Source: Luteitalea sp.
GTDB lineage: Bacteria > Acidobacteriota > Vicinamibacteria > Vicinamibacterales > Vicinamibacteraceae
Assembly (NCBI GenBank): GCA_009377605.1
Contig: WHTT01000042.1
Span: 1-54,343 of the forward strand
Direction: 5' to 3'
DNA length: 54,343 nt
Positions 22,447 to 32,715 of the stretch are shown one piece after another (within the stretch, counting starts at the first letter, position 1; each line of letters opens with the position of its first letter). Both the position numbers and the translations under genes were made by a program. The notes below the pieces were generated by a model. It made no database searches and was not told the DNA's origin. It worked only from the letters and a program-made list of their open reading frames with translations.

Positions 22447-23319
22447 ATGGCCGTTCTAATCGACAAGGAGACGCGGCTGCTCGTCCAGGGGCTCACCGGG
22501 CGCGAAGGCACGTTTCACGCGAAGCAGTGCGCCGCATATGGCACCACCGTCGTTGGCGGCGTGACGCCAGGGAAGGGTGGGACGACGCACGAGGGCTGGT
22601 CGGTGTTCAACACCGTTTCTGAAGCGGTGGCGAAGACCGGCGCCAACACGTCGATGATCTTCGTGCCGCCGGCGTTTGCGGCCGACGCGATCATGGAGGC
22701 GGCCGACGCCGGCCTGGCGTTGGTGGTGTGCATCACCGAGGGCATTCCCGTCATTGATGCGATGCAGGCGCTGGAGTTCATGAAGGGGCGCAAGACTCGC
22801 CTCATCGGCCCGAATTGCCCAGGCGTCATCACGGCGGGCCAGGCCAAGGTAGGCATCATTCCAGGGCACATCTGTCAGGAAGGACGTGTCGGGATCGTGT
22901 CGAGGAGCGGAACGCTGACCTACGAGGCGATCCATCAGCTCACGGCGCTGGGGCTTGGCCAGACGACCTGTATCGGCATCGGTGGAGACCCGCTGATTGG
23001 CACGACGTTCATCGACGCCCTGGCGTTGTTCGAGGCCGACCCACAGACCGAGGCCATCGTCATGATTGGAGAGATTGGCGGCACCGCCGAGGAAGAAGCG
23101 GCTGCGTTCATCCAGAAGTCCTGCGCGAAGCCGGTCGTGGGATTCATCGCGGGCCAGACAGCCCCACCAGGCAGGCGCATGGGTCACGCAGGCGCGATCA
23201 TTGCTGGTGGGAAGGGAACAGCGTCCGACAAGATGGCAGCGCTTAGTGCGGCTGGCGTGCATGTGGTGAAGAGTCCTGCGGGCATCGGCCGCGCCGTGGC
23301 CGACCGCCTCGCGGCATAA
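22447..23319 (+). CDS. sucD: Succinyl-CoA ligase alpha subunit
   Basis: SucD binds CoA and carries the phosphohistidine. The 290-residue protein has [17 protein letters not shown] and [14 protein letters not shown] in the CoA domain, [15 protein letters not shown] in the middle, and [18 protein letters not shown] near residue 245, whose His is phosphorylated. It follows sucC closely, with AGGA about a dozen bases before the ATG. A hairpin lies just after the stop, before acs. Confidence 0.95.
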   Translation: MAVLIDKETRLLVQGLTGREGTFHAKQCAAYGTTVVGGVTPGKGGTTHEGWSVFNTVSEAVAKTGANTSMIFVPPAFAADAIMEAADAGLALVVCITEGIPVIDAMQALEFMKGRKTRLIGPNCPGVITAGQAKVGIIPGHICQEGRVGIVSRSGTLTYEAIHQLTALGLGQTTCIGIGGDPLIGTTFIDALALFEADPQTEAIVMIGEIGGTAEEEAAAFIQKSCAKPVVGFIAGQTAPPGRRMGHAGAIIAGGKGTASDKMAALSAAGVHVVKSPAGIGRAVADRLAA

Positions 23320-23320
23320 G

Positions 23321-23356
23321 GGAAGCGGAAAGGGACAGGCCCTTTTCCGCTTTCCG
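23321..23356 (+). terminator. Hairpin after sucD
   Basis: AGCGGAAAGGG (left arm) and CCCTTTTCCGCT (right arm) around ACAGG form a stem with one bulge immediately downstream of the sucD stop. It lacks a strong T-run, so it may attenuate rather than end transcription into acs. Confidence 0.55.
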
Positions 23357-23399
23357 TAGGACGGTTCCGGGATTTGTACGCGCGTAGGAGAACAAGTCG

Positions 23400-25367
23400 A
23401 TGAGCTCGGAGATCATTCCGGTCAAGAGCGATATAGCCGCTCGGGCGCATATCAAGTCCTTCGAGGAGTATCAGCAGCTCTACCGACGCTCGCTCGACGA
23501 CCCCGAAGGGTTTTGGCGCGCGCTGGCCGAGCAGTACCTCACCTGGTTCCATCCTCCGCACATGATCGTCGACAGCGACCTCGAGGCCGTCGACTTCGCC
23601 TGGTTCGGCGGAGGGCGACTCAACGCTTGCTTCAACTGCGTCGATCGTCATCTCCCGACGCGTGGCGACAAGGTGGCCCTGCTGTGGGCTGGTGACGAGC
23701 CTGGCGAGTATCGAGCCATCACGTACCGCGAGCTCAAGCATGAGGTGGCGCGCATCGCCAACGTATTGCTCGCCCACGGTGTCGGTCTTGGTGATCGCGT
23801 GGCGATTTACCTGCCGATGATTCCGGAGCTCGCGTACACGATGCTGGCGTGTGCCCGCATTGGCGCGATCCATTCGGTCGTCTTCGCTGGTTTCTCAGCC
23901 GAATCGTTGCGCGGCCGGATCCTGGATGCCGGGGCCAAGATCGTCGTGACGGCGAACGAGGGGCTGCGCGGCGGGCGGCGGATCCCGCTCAAGCAGACGA
24001 CCGACAGCGCAATCGAGGGGGTGAGAGCGGTTACGAGAGTCCTCGTTGTGCGGCGGACCGACGCGACCGTGTCGATGAAGAACGGCCGCGACTTCTGGCT
24101 CGAGGAGGAAGTGGCGAAGCAGCGCTCGACCTGTCCGGTCGAGTGGATGCACAGCGAATCACCACTCTTCACGCTGTACACGTCCGGCTCGACCGGGAGG
24201 CCCAAGGGTGTATTGCACACCACTGCCGGCTACCTGCTCTTTGCCGCCGTGACGCACAAGCTCGTCTTCGACTATCACGACGAGGACGTCTATTGTTGCG
24301 CGGCAGATGTCGGTTGGGTCACCGGCCATAGCTACATCATCTACGGCCCGCTGTGTAACGGCGCGACAACCGTGATGTTCGAGTCGACCCCGGTGCACCC
24401 GGACGCCGGGCGCTACTGGCGGATGGTGGACGACCTTGCCATCAATATCTTCTACACGGCGCCCACCGCGCTCCGCGCCATCATGCGCGAGGGCGACAGT
24501 TGGGTGAAGAAGTACAGTCGCAAGACGCTCCGCGTGCTCGGGACGGTGGGCGAGCCCATCAATCCCGAGGTCTGGAAGTGGTATCACGACGTCGTTGGCG
24601 ATGGACGCTGTGCTGTCGTCGACACGTGGTGGCAGACCGAGACCGGCGGCATCCTCATCACGCCGTTGCCGGGTGCAACGCCGTGCAAGCCGGGATCGGC
24701 GACGTTTCCGTTCTTCGGCGTCGAGCCCGTCCTCGTCGATGACAACGGGAAAGAGCTCAGTGGGAACGACGTGTCGGGCAGCCTGTGCCTCAAGCGTTCG
24801 TGGCCCGGGCAGGCACGCACGCTCTATGGTGATCATGCGCGCTTCAAGGAGACGTACTTCAGCCGCTTTCCAGGCCTCTATTTCACGGGTGATGGCTGTA
24901 AGCGCGATGCAGACGGCTACTACTGGATCACTGGTCGTGTCGACGACGTGCTGAATGTCTCGGGACATCGGCTCGGCACGGCCGAGGTCGAGAGCGCGCT
25001 CGTGGCGCACGCCGCCGTGGCGGAAGCGGCCGTGGTCGGGTTCCCACACGATATCAAAGGCACCGGCATCTGCGCGTATGTCATTCTCACGCCTGAGTTC
25101 GAAGGGCAGGATCGCGGCGAGCTGGTCGGCGCGCTCAAAGAGCAGGTGCGCCAGGTCATCGGTCCCATTGCCTCACCCGACCGCATCGTCGTTTCTCCCG
25201 GGCTTCCCAAGACGCGCTCCGGCAAGATCATGCGACGGATTCTCCGGAAGCTCGCGGCTGGCGAGGTCGAAGATCTCGGCGACGTGACGACCCTGGCCGA
25301 CCCGGGCGTCGTGGACAAGCTGGTCGAGGAGGTGGGCGCCGGCGCTAGGGCGGTGTCTCCGAAATAG
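23400..25367 (+). CDS. acs: Acetyl-CoA synthetase (AMP-forming)
   Basis: Acs activates acetate with ATP and CoA through acetyl-AMP. The 655-residue protein has the family plan: an N-terminal region with [16 protein letters not shown]-binding motif [17 protein letters not shown] near residue 260, [30 protein letters not shown] at the hinge, and [12 protein letters not shown] near the end with the acetylatable Lys. GGAG sits nine bases before the ATG. The last codons, RAVSPK and stop, lie in the left terminal repeat of a MITE-like element. The gene lies between sucCD and korAB, linking acetate uptake to the cycle. Confidence 0.95.
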   Translation: MSSEIIPVKSDIAARAHIKSFEEYQQLYRRSLDDPEGFWRALAEQYLTWFHPPHMIVDSDLEAVDFAWFGGGRLNACFNCVDRHLPTRGDKVALLWAGDEPGEYRAITYRELKHEVARIANVLLAHGVGLGDRVAIYLPMIPELAYTMLACARIGAIHSVVFAGFSAESLRGRILDAGAKIVVTANEGLRGGRRIPLKQTTDSAIEGVRAVTRVLVVRRTDATVSMKNGRDFWLEEEVAKQRSTCPVEWMHSESPLFTLYTSGSTGRPKGVLHTTAGYLLFAAVTHKLVFDYHDEDVYCCAADVGWVTGHSYIIYGPLCNGATTVMFESTPVHPDAGRYWRMVDDLAINIFYTAPTALRAIMREGDSWVKKYSRKTLRVLGTVGEPINPEVWKWYHDVVGDGRCAVVDTWWQTETGGILITPLPGATPCKPGSATFPFFGVEPVLVDDNGKELSGNDVSGSLCLKRSWPGQARTLYGDHARFKETYFSRFPGLYFTGDGCKRDADGYYWITGRVDDVLNVSGHRLGTAEVESALVAHAAVAEAAVVGFPHDIKGTGICAYVILTPEFEGQDRGELVGALKEQVRQVIGPIASPDRIVVSPGLPKTRSGKIMRRILRKLAAGEVEDLGDVTTLADPGVVDKLVEEVGAGARAVSPK

Positions 25368-25508
25368 CTTGTGCGCCGAGGGCGCCGATGCGCCCGGCCA
25401 GCAAGGCGCGACGACCGAGAATATAGGGCATATTTGAGGGAGGAGCAACGCAGCTGGCCGGGATGCAGCGGCGGCCGAATGCCAAGCGATTTCGGAGACA
25501 CCGCCCTA
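25346..25508. mobile_element. 163-bp MITE-like element with 20-bp perfect terminal inverted repeats
   Basis: Left end TAGGGCGGTGTCTCCGAAAT (25346-25365) and its exact reverse complement (25489-25508) bound the element. Inside, CCCGGCCAGC (about 25407) and GCTGGCCGGG (about 25453) pair again, so the whole unit can fold as a long imperfect hairpin. Both ends are TA, the target duplicated by IS630/Tc1-type transposases; that affiliation is inference. It has no coding capacity and its left end contains the acs stop. Confidence 0.75.
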
Positions 25509-25586
25509 AATAGGCCAGAATCTCGCGTGATATACTGGCAGAGATTGGGCGCTAACGAGCGTCGACAGAGGAAGTTGGTGTCATCG

Positions 25587-27479
25587 ATGGCCACGGACCT
25601 GCAGGTTGCGCCGGAGTCAGAGGTACCGGCCGACCAGCGCATTGTCAACGACTTCAGCATCCAGGTTGCGACCGTCAACGGGTCAGGGAGTCAGACGGCA
25701 AACCTCGTCTTGCTTCGGTCCATCTTTCAGATGGGGATTCCGGTTTCAGGCAAGAACCTCTTTCCGTCCAACATCGCAGGCCTACCCACCTGGTACACGA
25801 TTCGCGCGAGCCGCCACGGATACATCGCACGGAAGAAAGAGATCGACTTCCTCGTTGCCATGAACCCGGAGACGGCGCGCGAAGACGTCCTGTCTCTCGA
25901 GCCGGGCCGGGCGGTCGTCTATGACGAGCCGTTGAAGCTGAACGCGCTTCGCGACGATCTCATCTTCTACCCCGTGCCGTTCGACAAGCTCGTCGGCGAG
26001 GTGACGCGTGACGCCAAGCTGCGCCGGCTCGTGCGGAACATGATTTACGACGGCGTGCTGGCTGCTCTGCTGAACATCGATCTGCAGCAGATGGAGCGTG
26101 CCTTGGGCAGACAGCTTGCGCGCAAGGCCAAGGCGCTGGTGCTCAACCAGGGCGCGTTGGAGCTTGGCTTCAAGTACGTGGACGAGCACCTCGAGAAGCG
26201 CGATCCGTTCTGGCTCGAGCCGATGAACGAGACGGCTGGGAGGCTGCTCATCGAAGGCAACGCCGCGGCTGCCCTGGGTTGCATGATGGCAGGCGTGACG
26301 GTTCTCGCCTGGTACCCGATTACGCCCTCCTCGTCGCTGTGCGAGACGCTCATTGATTACCTGCGCAAGTACCGCATGGATCCGGAGACGGGCAAGGCAA
26401 CGTTTGCGGCGATCCAGGCCGAAGATGAGATTGCGGCGCTGGGCATGGTCGCGGGTGCCGGTTGGGCGGGCGCCCGGGCGATGACATCCACCTCTGGTCC
26501 AGGGATCTCCCTGATGGCGGAGTTTACCGGGCTGGCGTACTATGCTGAGATTCCAGCGGTCATTTTCGACATCCAGCGTGTTGGGCCGTCCACGGGACTG
26601 CCGACGCGCACGGCACAGGGTGACGTAGCGTTTTGTGCCACGCTGTCGCACGGGGACACCAAGCATCTCCTGCTCCTCCCGGCAACGGTCGAAGAGTGCT
26701 ACACGATGGCCATCGAGGCGTTCGACTTGTCCGAGCGCTTTCAGACGCCGGTGTTCGTGCTGAGTGATCTCGATCTCGGCATGAACACCTGGATGGCGCG
26801 CCCGCTGCCGTATCCAGAGCGGCCTCTCGACCGTGGCAAGCTGCTGACCGAGGAGACCCTGGCGCGCATGGGCGAGTGGGGGCGCTATCGGGACGTCGAT
26901 GGCGACGGCATTCCTTACCGAACCATGCCCGGTCAGTGGGGCCCCGGGTACTTCACGCGCGGCTCCGGACACAACGCGAAGGCGCAATACACGGAGCGTC
27001 CAGACGACTACGTGCACAACCTGGACCGGCTGGCACGCAAGTTCGAGACGGCGCGCCGGCACATACCGACGCCTGTCGTCGACATCCGCGACGGGGCGGC
27101 GATTGGAATCATCGCCTACGGGTCGTCGCACGTGGCAGTGGAGGAGAGCAGGGATCAGCTCGCTAACGAGGCGGAGCTCCAGACGTCCTACTTGCGCCTT
27201 CGCGCGTTTCCTTTCACGCCTGAGCTTGGCGCGTTCATCGACCGGCACGAGCGCGTGTACGTGATGGAACAGAACCGCGATGCGCAGATGCAGAGGCTGA
27301 TGCGTCAGGAGCTCGACGCGGAGCGCAGCGCCAAGCTGCGGAGCGTGTTGCATTACAACGGCTTGCCGGTGGACGCTCGCTCCGTCACGGACGCCGTCCT
27401 GGTGCAGGAGGGCTTGAAGGCGGAGGCGCCGCCAGAGTCCCCGCACGGAGACGTGGTGAGCATGGTCGGCGGAGAGTAG
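25587..27479 (+). CDS. korA: 2-oxoglutarate:ferredoxin oxidoreductase, fused gamma-alpha subunit
   Basis: With KorB this enzyme converts 2-oxoglutarate and CoA to succinyl-CoA, CO2 and reduced ferredoxin, and can run in reverse. The 630-residue protein has an N-terminal gamma domain (about residues 20-190, with VNGSGSQTANLVLLRS and SGKNLFPSNIAGLPTW). The alpha domain follows, with AWYPITPSSSLCETL, EDEIAALGMVAGAGWAGAR and TSTSGPGISLMAE. ATG 25587 is preferred; GTG 25578 is in frame closer to AGAGGAA. A frame reaching back to 25371 would cross the MITE. It ends six bases before korB. Confidence 0.93.
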   Translation: MATDLQVAPESEVPADQRIVNDFSIQVATVNGSGSQTANLVLLRSIFQMGIPVSGKNLFPSNIAGLPTWYTIRASRHGYIARKKEIDFLVAMNPETAREDVLSLEPGRAVVYDEPLKLNALRDDLIFYPVPFDKLVGEVTRDAKLRRLVRNMIYDGVLAALLNIDLQQMERALGRQLARKAKALVLNQGALELGFKYVDEHLEKRDPFWLEPMNETAGRLLIEGNAAAALGCMMAGVTVLAWYPITPSSSLCETLIDYLRKYRMDPETGKATFAAIQAEDEIAALGMVAGAGWAGARAMTSTSGPGISLMAEFTGLAYYAEIPAVIFDIQRVGPSTGLPTRTAQGDVAFCATLSHGDTKHLLLLPATVEECYTMAIEAFDLSERFQTPVFVLSDLDLGMNTWMARPLPYPERPLDRGKLLTEETLARMGEWGRYRDVDGDGIPYRTMPGQWGPGYFTRGSGHNAKAQYTERPDDYVHNLDRLARKFETARRHIPTPVVDIRDGAAIGIIAYGSSHVAVEESRDQLANEAELQTSYLRLRAFPFTPELGAFIDRHERVYVMEQNRDAQMQRLMRQELDAERSAKLRSVLHYNGLPVDARSVTDAVLVQEGLKAEAPPESPHGDVVSMVGGE

Positions 27480-27485
27480 GGATGT

Positions 27486-28532
27486 ATGAGTAGCACGGCA
27501 ATACCCACACCGCCCAAGAAGACAAACCGGATTGGGCTCGAGCCGCAGGTGTACCGCGGCAGCAAGACCACGCTGTGCGCCGGATGTGGGCACAACGCGA
27601 TCTCGGAGCGCATCATCGACGCGTTCTACGAGATGGGTGTGGACCCGCGGCGCGTGGCCAAGCTGTCGGGCATCGGCTGCTCGAGCAAGAGCCCGGCGTA
27701 TTTTCTCGGCTCGTCGCACGGTTTCAACGCCGTCCATGGGCGTATGCCGTCGGTCGCCACAGGGGCCTTGCTCGCCAATCGGGAGCTTCTGGGTATCGGC
27801 GTGAGCGGAGACGGCGATACGGGCGCGATCGGCATTGGCCAGTTCGTGCACCTGATGCGTCGTAACCTTCCGTTGATTTATATCATCGAGGACAATGGCT
27901 GCTACGGTTTGACGAAAGGCCAATTCTCGCCGACCGCCGACGTCGGCTCGAGATTGAAGAACGGCGTGGTCAACGACCTGCCGCCCATCGATACCTGCGC
28001 GTTGGCAATCGAGCTCGGCGCAACGTTTGTCGCCCGTTCTTTTTCGGGCGACAAGAAACAGTTGCTGGCGATTCTCAAGGCAGCCGTCGCTCACCGCGGC
28101 ACCTCCATGATCGATGTGTTGTCACCCTGTGTGACCTTCAACGATCACGAGGGCTCGACCAAGAGCTACGCGTACGTGAAAGATCACGACGAACCGCTCG
28201 GTAGCCTCAACTTCGTGCCATTCTTCGAAGACATCAGCGTCGAGTACGAGGCGGGTACAACGACCGAGGTGACACTGCACGACGGGTCGCGGTTGCTGCT
28301 GCACAAGCTCGATGGTAAGTACGATCCGACGAACAAGTTTGAGGCGCTGCGGGTATTGCACGAGACTGGCGCGCGCGGGGAGTTTGCGACCGGCCTGCTC
28401 TACATCGAAGCGAACAAGCCCGACTTCATCGCGATGCTGAACATCGTCGACGAGCCGTTGGCCACCCTGCCCCTGGAGAAGCTCCGGCCACCGAAAGCAG
28501 CGCTTGACGAGATTATGGAGGCGCTAACGTAG
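27486..28532 (+). CDS. korB: 2-oxoglutarate:ferredoxin oxidoreductase, beta subunit
   Basis: KorB carries thiamine diphosphate and a [4Fe-4S] cluster. The 348-residue protein has TLCAGCGHNAISERI (cluster cysteines), LSGIGCSSKSPAYF, HGRMPSVATGA and the ThDP motif GVSGDGDTGAIGIGQFVH followed by EDNGCYGLTKGQ. SPCVTFNDHEGSTKSYAYV supplies a further conserved Cys. The gene directly follows korA. No 2-oxoglutarate dehydrogenase (sucAB) genes are present, so this pair is the only visible route from 2-oxoglutarate to succinyl-CoA. Confidence 0.93.
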   Translation: MSSTAIPTPPKKTNRIGLEPQVYRGSKTTLCAGCGHNAISERIIDAFYEMGVDPRRVAKLSGIGCSSKSPAYFLGSSHGFNAVHGRMPSVATGALLANRELLGIGVSGDGDTGAIGIGQFVHLMRRNLPLIYIIEDNGCYGLTKGQFSPTADVGSRLKNGVVNDLPPIDTCALAIELGATFVARSFSGDKKQLLAILKAAVAHRGTSMIDVLSPCVTFNDHEGSTKSYAYVKDHDEPLGSLNFVPFFEDISVEYEAGTTTEVTLHDGSRLLLHKLDGKYDPTNKFEALRVLHETGARGEFATGLLYIEANKPDFIAMLNIVDEPLATLPLEKLRPPKAALDEIMEALT

Positions 28533-28545
28533 GGGCGAGGCTAAC

Positions 28546-28697
28546 AAGGGATCAAGGGATCAAGGGATCAAGGGATCAAGGGGTCAAGGGAGCGAGTGAA
28601 CGGCAGGCTCCGCTCCTTGAAACCGGTCTTGAACGAGTGAGAATCTGCAACCGACGGCCTCCTGCCGTTGACCTTTCACCCTAGATCCCTAGATCCT
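28546..28697. repeat. 8-bp AAGGGATC array with inverted right arm
   Basis: Four exact AAGGGATC units and two variants run from 28546 to 28593. At 28679-28694 stand two CCCTAGAT units, the inverted complement with one change. Between them, AACGGCAGG (28599-28607) and CCTGCCGTT (28661-28669) form another stem. The whole fills the korB-ndk spacer in an array-core-inverted-array layout. Confidence 0.7.
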
Positions 28698-28713
28698 GGC
28701 TGACCCTTTCCCT

Positions 28714-29133
28714 ATGCAACGAACCCTAGCGATCATCAAGCCCGATGCCGTCGAGAAAGGCGTCATCGGGAAGATCCTTACACGCATCGAAGAAGAAGGT
28801 TTTGTCGTGTGTGCAGTGCGTATGACCCGACTGAGCAAGCACGAGGCCGAAGGGTTCTATGCCGTTCACGCGGACAAGCCGTTCTTCGGCGCGCTCACCG
28901 ACTTCATGTCTTCTGGGCGGTCAGTGCTGCTTGCAATCGAGGCGCCCGACGCCATCCGCAAGTGGCGGGACGTGATGGGCGCCACCGATCCCGCCAAGGC
29001 TGCCGAGGGCACCCTGCGTCAGATGTTTGGCGATTCGATCGAGCGCAACGCGACGCACGGGTCGGATGCTCCCGAGACCGCCGCCTTCGAGCTCGCCTAT
29101 TTCTTCCGTGGCATGGAGCTGGTCAACCGGTAG
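28714..29133 (+). CDS. ndk: Nucleoside diphosphate kinase
   Basis: Ndk balances nucleoside triphosphate pools through a phosphohistidine. The 139-residue protein begins MQRTLAIIKPDAVEKGVIG and carries the active-site sequence SIERNATHGSDAPETA with the catalytic His near residue 116. The RSVLLAIEAPDAI and MGATDPAKAAEGTLRQ segments are typical. The stop codon abuts the DUF2905 start. With dcd two genes on, this forms a small nucleotide-metabolism group. Confidence 0.96.
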   Translation: MQRTLAIIKPDAVEKGVIGKILTRIEEEGFVVCAVRMTRLSKHEAEGFYAVHADKPFFGALTDFMSSGRSVLLAIEAPDAIRKWRDVMGATDPAKAAEGTLRQMFGDSIERNATHGSDAPETAAFELAYFFRGMELVNR

Positions 29134-29328
29134 ATGGGCAAGGCCTTCGTGCTGGTCGGCCTGGCCATTGCCTTGGTAGGCGTGTTGGTGATGGCCGGCC
29201 TGCCGCTCGGCCGGCTGCCGGGTGACATCGTCATCCGGCGGGGCAGTGCGACCTTTTACATTCCAATTACGACGTGTGTGCTCCTGAGCGTCGTCCTCAC
29301 GGTGGTGTTGAGCTTCGTCCGACGCTGA
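29134..29328 (+). CDS. DUF2905 family small membrane protein
   Basis: The 64-residue product has two hydrophobic helices (residues 4-24 and 40-60) around the family signature LPGDIVIRRGSATFYIPI. DUF2905 proteins are widespread and uncharacterised, usually 60-75 residues long. The ATG immediately follows the ndk stop, so translation is coupled. The dcd gene follows 12 bp on. Confidence 0.88.
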   Translation: MGKAFVLVGLAIALVGVLVMAGLPLGRLPGDIVIRRGSATFYIPITTCVLLSVVLTVVLSFVRR

Positions 29329-29340
29329 AAGGATGGATCG

Positions 29341-29895
29341 ATGACTGTCAAATCGGATCGCTGGATCAAGCGAATGGCCCTCGAGCAGGGCATGATCGAA
29401 CCCTTCGAGCCGCGCCAGGTACGGTCGGGTGTCATCTCGTTCGGATTGTCTTCTTACGGCTACGACATTCGTGTGGCCGACGAATGGAAGGTCTTCACGA
29501 ACATCAACACCACGCTCATCGATCCCAAGCGCTTCGACCCACGGTCATTCGTCGATCTCAAGGCGGATGTGTGTATCATTCCGCCAAACTCCTTTGCCCT
29601 CGCGCGCACGGTCGAGTACTTTCGAATTCCACGTGACGTCATCACCGTCTGCCTCGGCAAGTCCACCTACGCCCGCTGCGGAATCATCGTCAACGTCACC
29701 CCCTTCGAGCCCGAATGGGAGGGCACGGCAACGCTCGAGATCTCGAATACGACACCGCTTCCGGCCAAGATCTACGCGAACGAAGGCATCGCCCAGGTGC
29801 TCTTCTTTCAGAGCGACGAGCCGTGTGAAGTGTCGTATGGGGACAAGGCGGGCAAGTATCTGAAGCAGCGCGAAGTCACCCTGCCACGAATCTGA
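29341..29895 (+). CDS. dcd: dCTP deaminase
   Basis: Dcd converts dCTP to dUTP (or dUMP in bifunctional forms), supplying dTTP synthesis. The 184-residue trimeric enzyme shows [15 protein letters not shown] near residue 40, [26 protein letters not shown], and [18 protein letters not shown] with the catalytic Glu, then [13 protein letters not shown] precedes the ATG by a few bases. The stop overlaps the first base of a long hairpin shared with the converging gene. Confidence 0.95.
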   Translation: MTVKSDRWIKRMALEQGMIEPFEPRQVRSGVISFGLSSYGYDIRVADEWKVFTNINTTLIDPKRFDPRSFVDLKADVCIIPPNSFALARTVEYFRIPRDVITVCLGKSTYARCGIIVNVTPFEPEWEGTATLEISNTTPLPAKIYANEGIAQVLFFQSDEPCEVSYGDKAGKYLKQREVTLPRI

Positions 29896-29946
29896 AAAGG
29901 AACCGGGTGCCTTTTCGCTCCAGAAAAGGTACCCGGTTCCTTTTTT
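29895..29946. terminator. GGTACC hairpin family, copy 1 (bidirectional terminator)
   Basis: The arms AAAAGGAACCGGGTGCCTTTTC and GAAAAGGTACCCGGTTCCTTTT are inverted around GCTCCA with a single mismatch, giving a stem flanked by A-run and T-run on opposite sides. It lies exactly between the stop codons of the converging dcd and dehydrogenase genes, so it can terminate both. Related copies are at 41026-41101 and 53757-53808. The two arms are quoted here as separate segments 29895-29916 and 29923-29944. Confidence 0.85.
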
Positions 29947-31298
29947 CAGCCCTCGTAAACGACGCGCCAGATGCGGCCTTTCACGTCGTCCGCGATATAG
30001 AGTGACCCATCCGGCCCGACGGCGATGCCAGTCGGGCGATATGCGGCGTCGCCGGGGCTCTTGATCTCTTCCTTGCCGATGAAGCCGTCGGCGAACACCT
30101 CGAACTCGCCCGTCGGCTTGCCGTCCTTCATCGGCACGAAGGCCACGAGATATCCGGCTTGCGCGAGCGGCGCACGGTTCCACGAGCCGTGGAACGCGAC
30201 GAACGCGCCGTTGCGATACTGCTCGGGAAACTGATCGCTCGTATAGAAGAGAAGATCGTTGGGGCCCCAGTGTGCGGGAAAGGCGACGAGCGGCTCTGGG
30301 TACTTGTCGCAGTCACCCACGGTCTTCCCATCACCGCCGTACTCGGGCGCACGCACGCGACGATTGTCCAGGACGTCGTAGAAGCAGTACGGCCAGCCGA
30401 AATCGCCGCCGTCTTCCAGGCGGTGGAACTCCTCAGCGGTACGCTGCGCATTTTGTTCGGCCGTGAAGAGATCCGGCCAGAGCATGTCGAGCGAGTCGCG
30501 CCCGTGGGGTACGGCATACACAGCTTTGGCCTCTGGATTCCACGCCAGCGCGAGCGCATTGCGAAGGCCGGTCGAGTACCGGTGCCCACTTTCCTGTGTC
30601 TGACCCTGGCGGTCTGCGCTGAAGCGCCAGACGCCACCCGCCTCCTCGAGGAGCTTGCACGGACGATCGCCGGGCACGCCCGTCGCCCGGTCCTTGGATT
30701 GGCACGAGTTCGAGGGAGCACCGATATCGACGTACATGTTTCCGCTCTCGTCGAACGTAAAGGACTTCGCCGCGTGCTGTTTGCGGTTCACCAGGCCTGA
30801 CACGATCGTTTCGGGATCGCCGGTAGGCGTGAGCTGTCCCTTGGGCAGCTCGTAGCGCATTACGGCGTCATCTGTAGACACGTAGAGGTACTCGTCGTGG
30901 ATGCGGATGCCAGTCCCGAAGTCCTTCCCGAACCACTGCTGCTCGTCTGGGCGGCCATCGCCATCGGTGTCGCGCAACGCAACGACACCCCCCTTGGCGT
31001 CGTCGTCGTCGTCCTCCGACCGTAGGCGGGCGTAGACGTCGCCGGTCGGGCTGACGGCGAGATAGCGTGTGCGACCGAGGTCGTCCGCGACGACGAGGGC
31101 ACAGAACCCATCCGGCAGCTTCAGCCCGCCATTGTCGGGGTCGCATTTGGGCAATGTCGTTGAGGGAGTCTCCTGCGCGTCCGCCTGCGCCTCCTCGGTC
31201 GCGGCCATGCCGCCACCTCCGCCCAGCACGGCTGCCATCACGAAGACGGCGCCACCGCGTAGAAGCGCCCTAGTCGAGCTGATACGAGCCTTTATCAT
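29946..31298 (-). CDS. Exported glucose/sorbosone dehydrogenase-like (PQQ) beta-propeller protein
   Basis: The 450-residue protein has a signal peptide (about residues 1-28, ending GGMAATEEA) and resembles L-sorbosone/soluble aldose dehydrogenases, which use PQQ in the periplasm. Visible family blocks are DLGRTRYLAVSPTGDVYARL, HAAKSFTFDESGNMYVDIG, RYSTGLRNALALAWNP, VPHGRDSLDMLWP, GGDFGWPYCFYD, AFHGSWNRAPL and YRPTGIAVGPDGSLYIADD. GAGGAG lies six bases before ATG 31298, which decides the start over GTG 31316. The substrate is not known. It is followed on the same strand side by the dcd-facing terminator; cbs lies 20 bp upstream. Confidence 0.85.
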   Translation of the reverse strand: MIKARISSTRALLRGGAVFVMAAVLGGGGGMAATEEAQADAQETPSTTLPKCDPDNGGLKLPDGFCALVVADDLGRTRYLAVSPTGDVYARLRSEDDDDDAKGGVVALRDTDGDGRPDEQQWFGKDFGTGIRIHDEYLYVSTDDAVMRYELPKGQLTPTGDPETIVSGLVNRKQHAAKSFTFDESGNMYVDIGAPSNSCQSKDRATGVPGDRPCKLLEEAGGVWRFSADRQGQTQESGHRYSTGLRNALALAWNPEAKAVYAVPHGRDSLDMLWPDLFTAEQNAQRTAEEFHRLEDGGDFGWPYCFYDVLDNRRVRAPEYGGDGKTVGDCDKYPEPLVAFPAHWGPNDLLFYTSDQFPEQYRNGAFVAFHGSWNRAPLAQAGYLVAFVPMKDGKPTGEFEVFADGFIGKEEIKSPGDAAYRPTGIAVGPDGSLYIADDVKGRIWRVVYEG

Positions 31299-31318
31299 GC
31301 CATTCTCCTCATACACCT

Positions 31319-32677
<1,359 letters not shown>

Positions 32678-32715
32678 GGGATAATCCTAGCCGATCCCCA
32701 GATGGACCGAATGTC

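Noticed and set aside
25782-28094. 770-residue open frame on the minus strand opposite korA-korB
   Set aside because: It is a shadow of two certain genes in high-GC DNA, is rich in Arg, His and Ala, and has no family motif.
28546-28593. AAGGGATC array as a CRISPR or telomere-like array
   Set aside because: The unit is only 8 bp with no spacers; it has an inverted partner, which fits an intergenic array.
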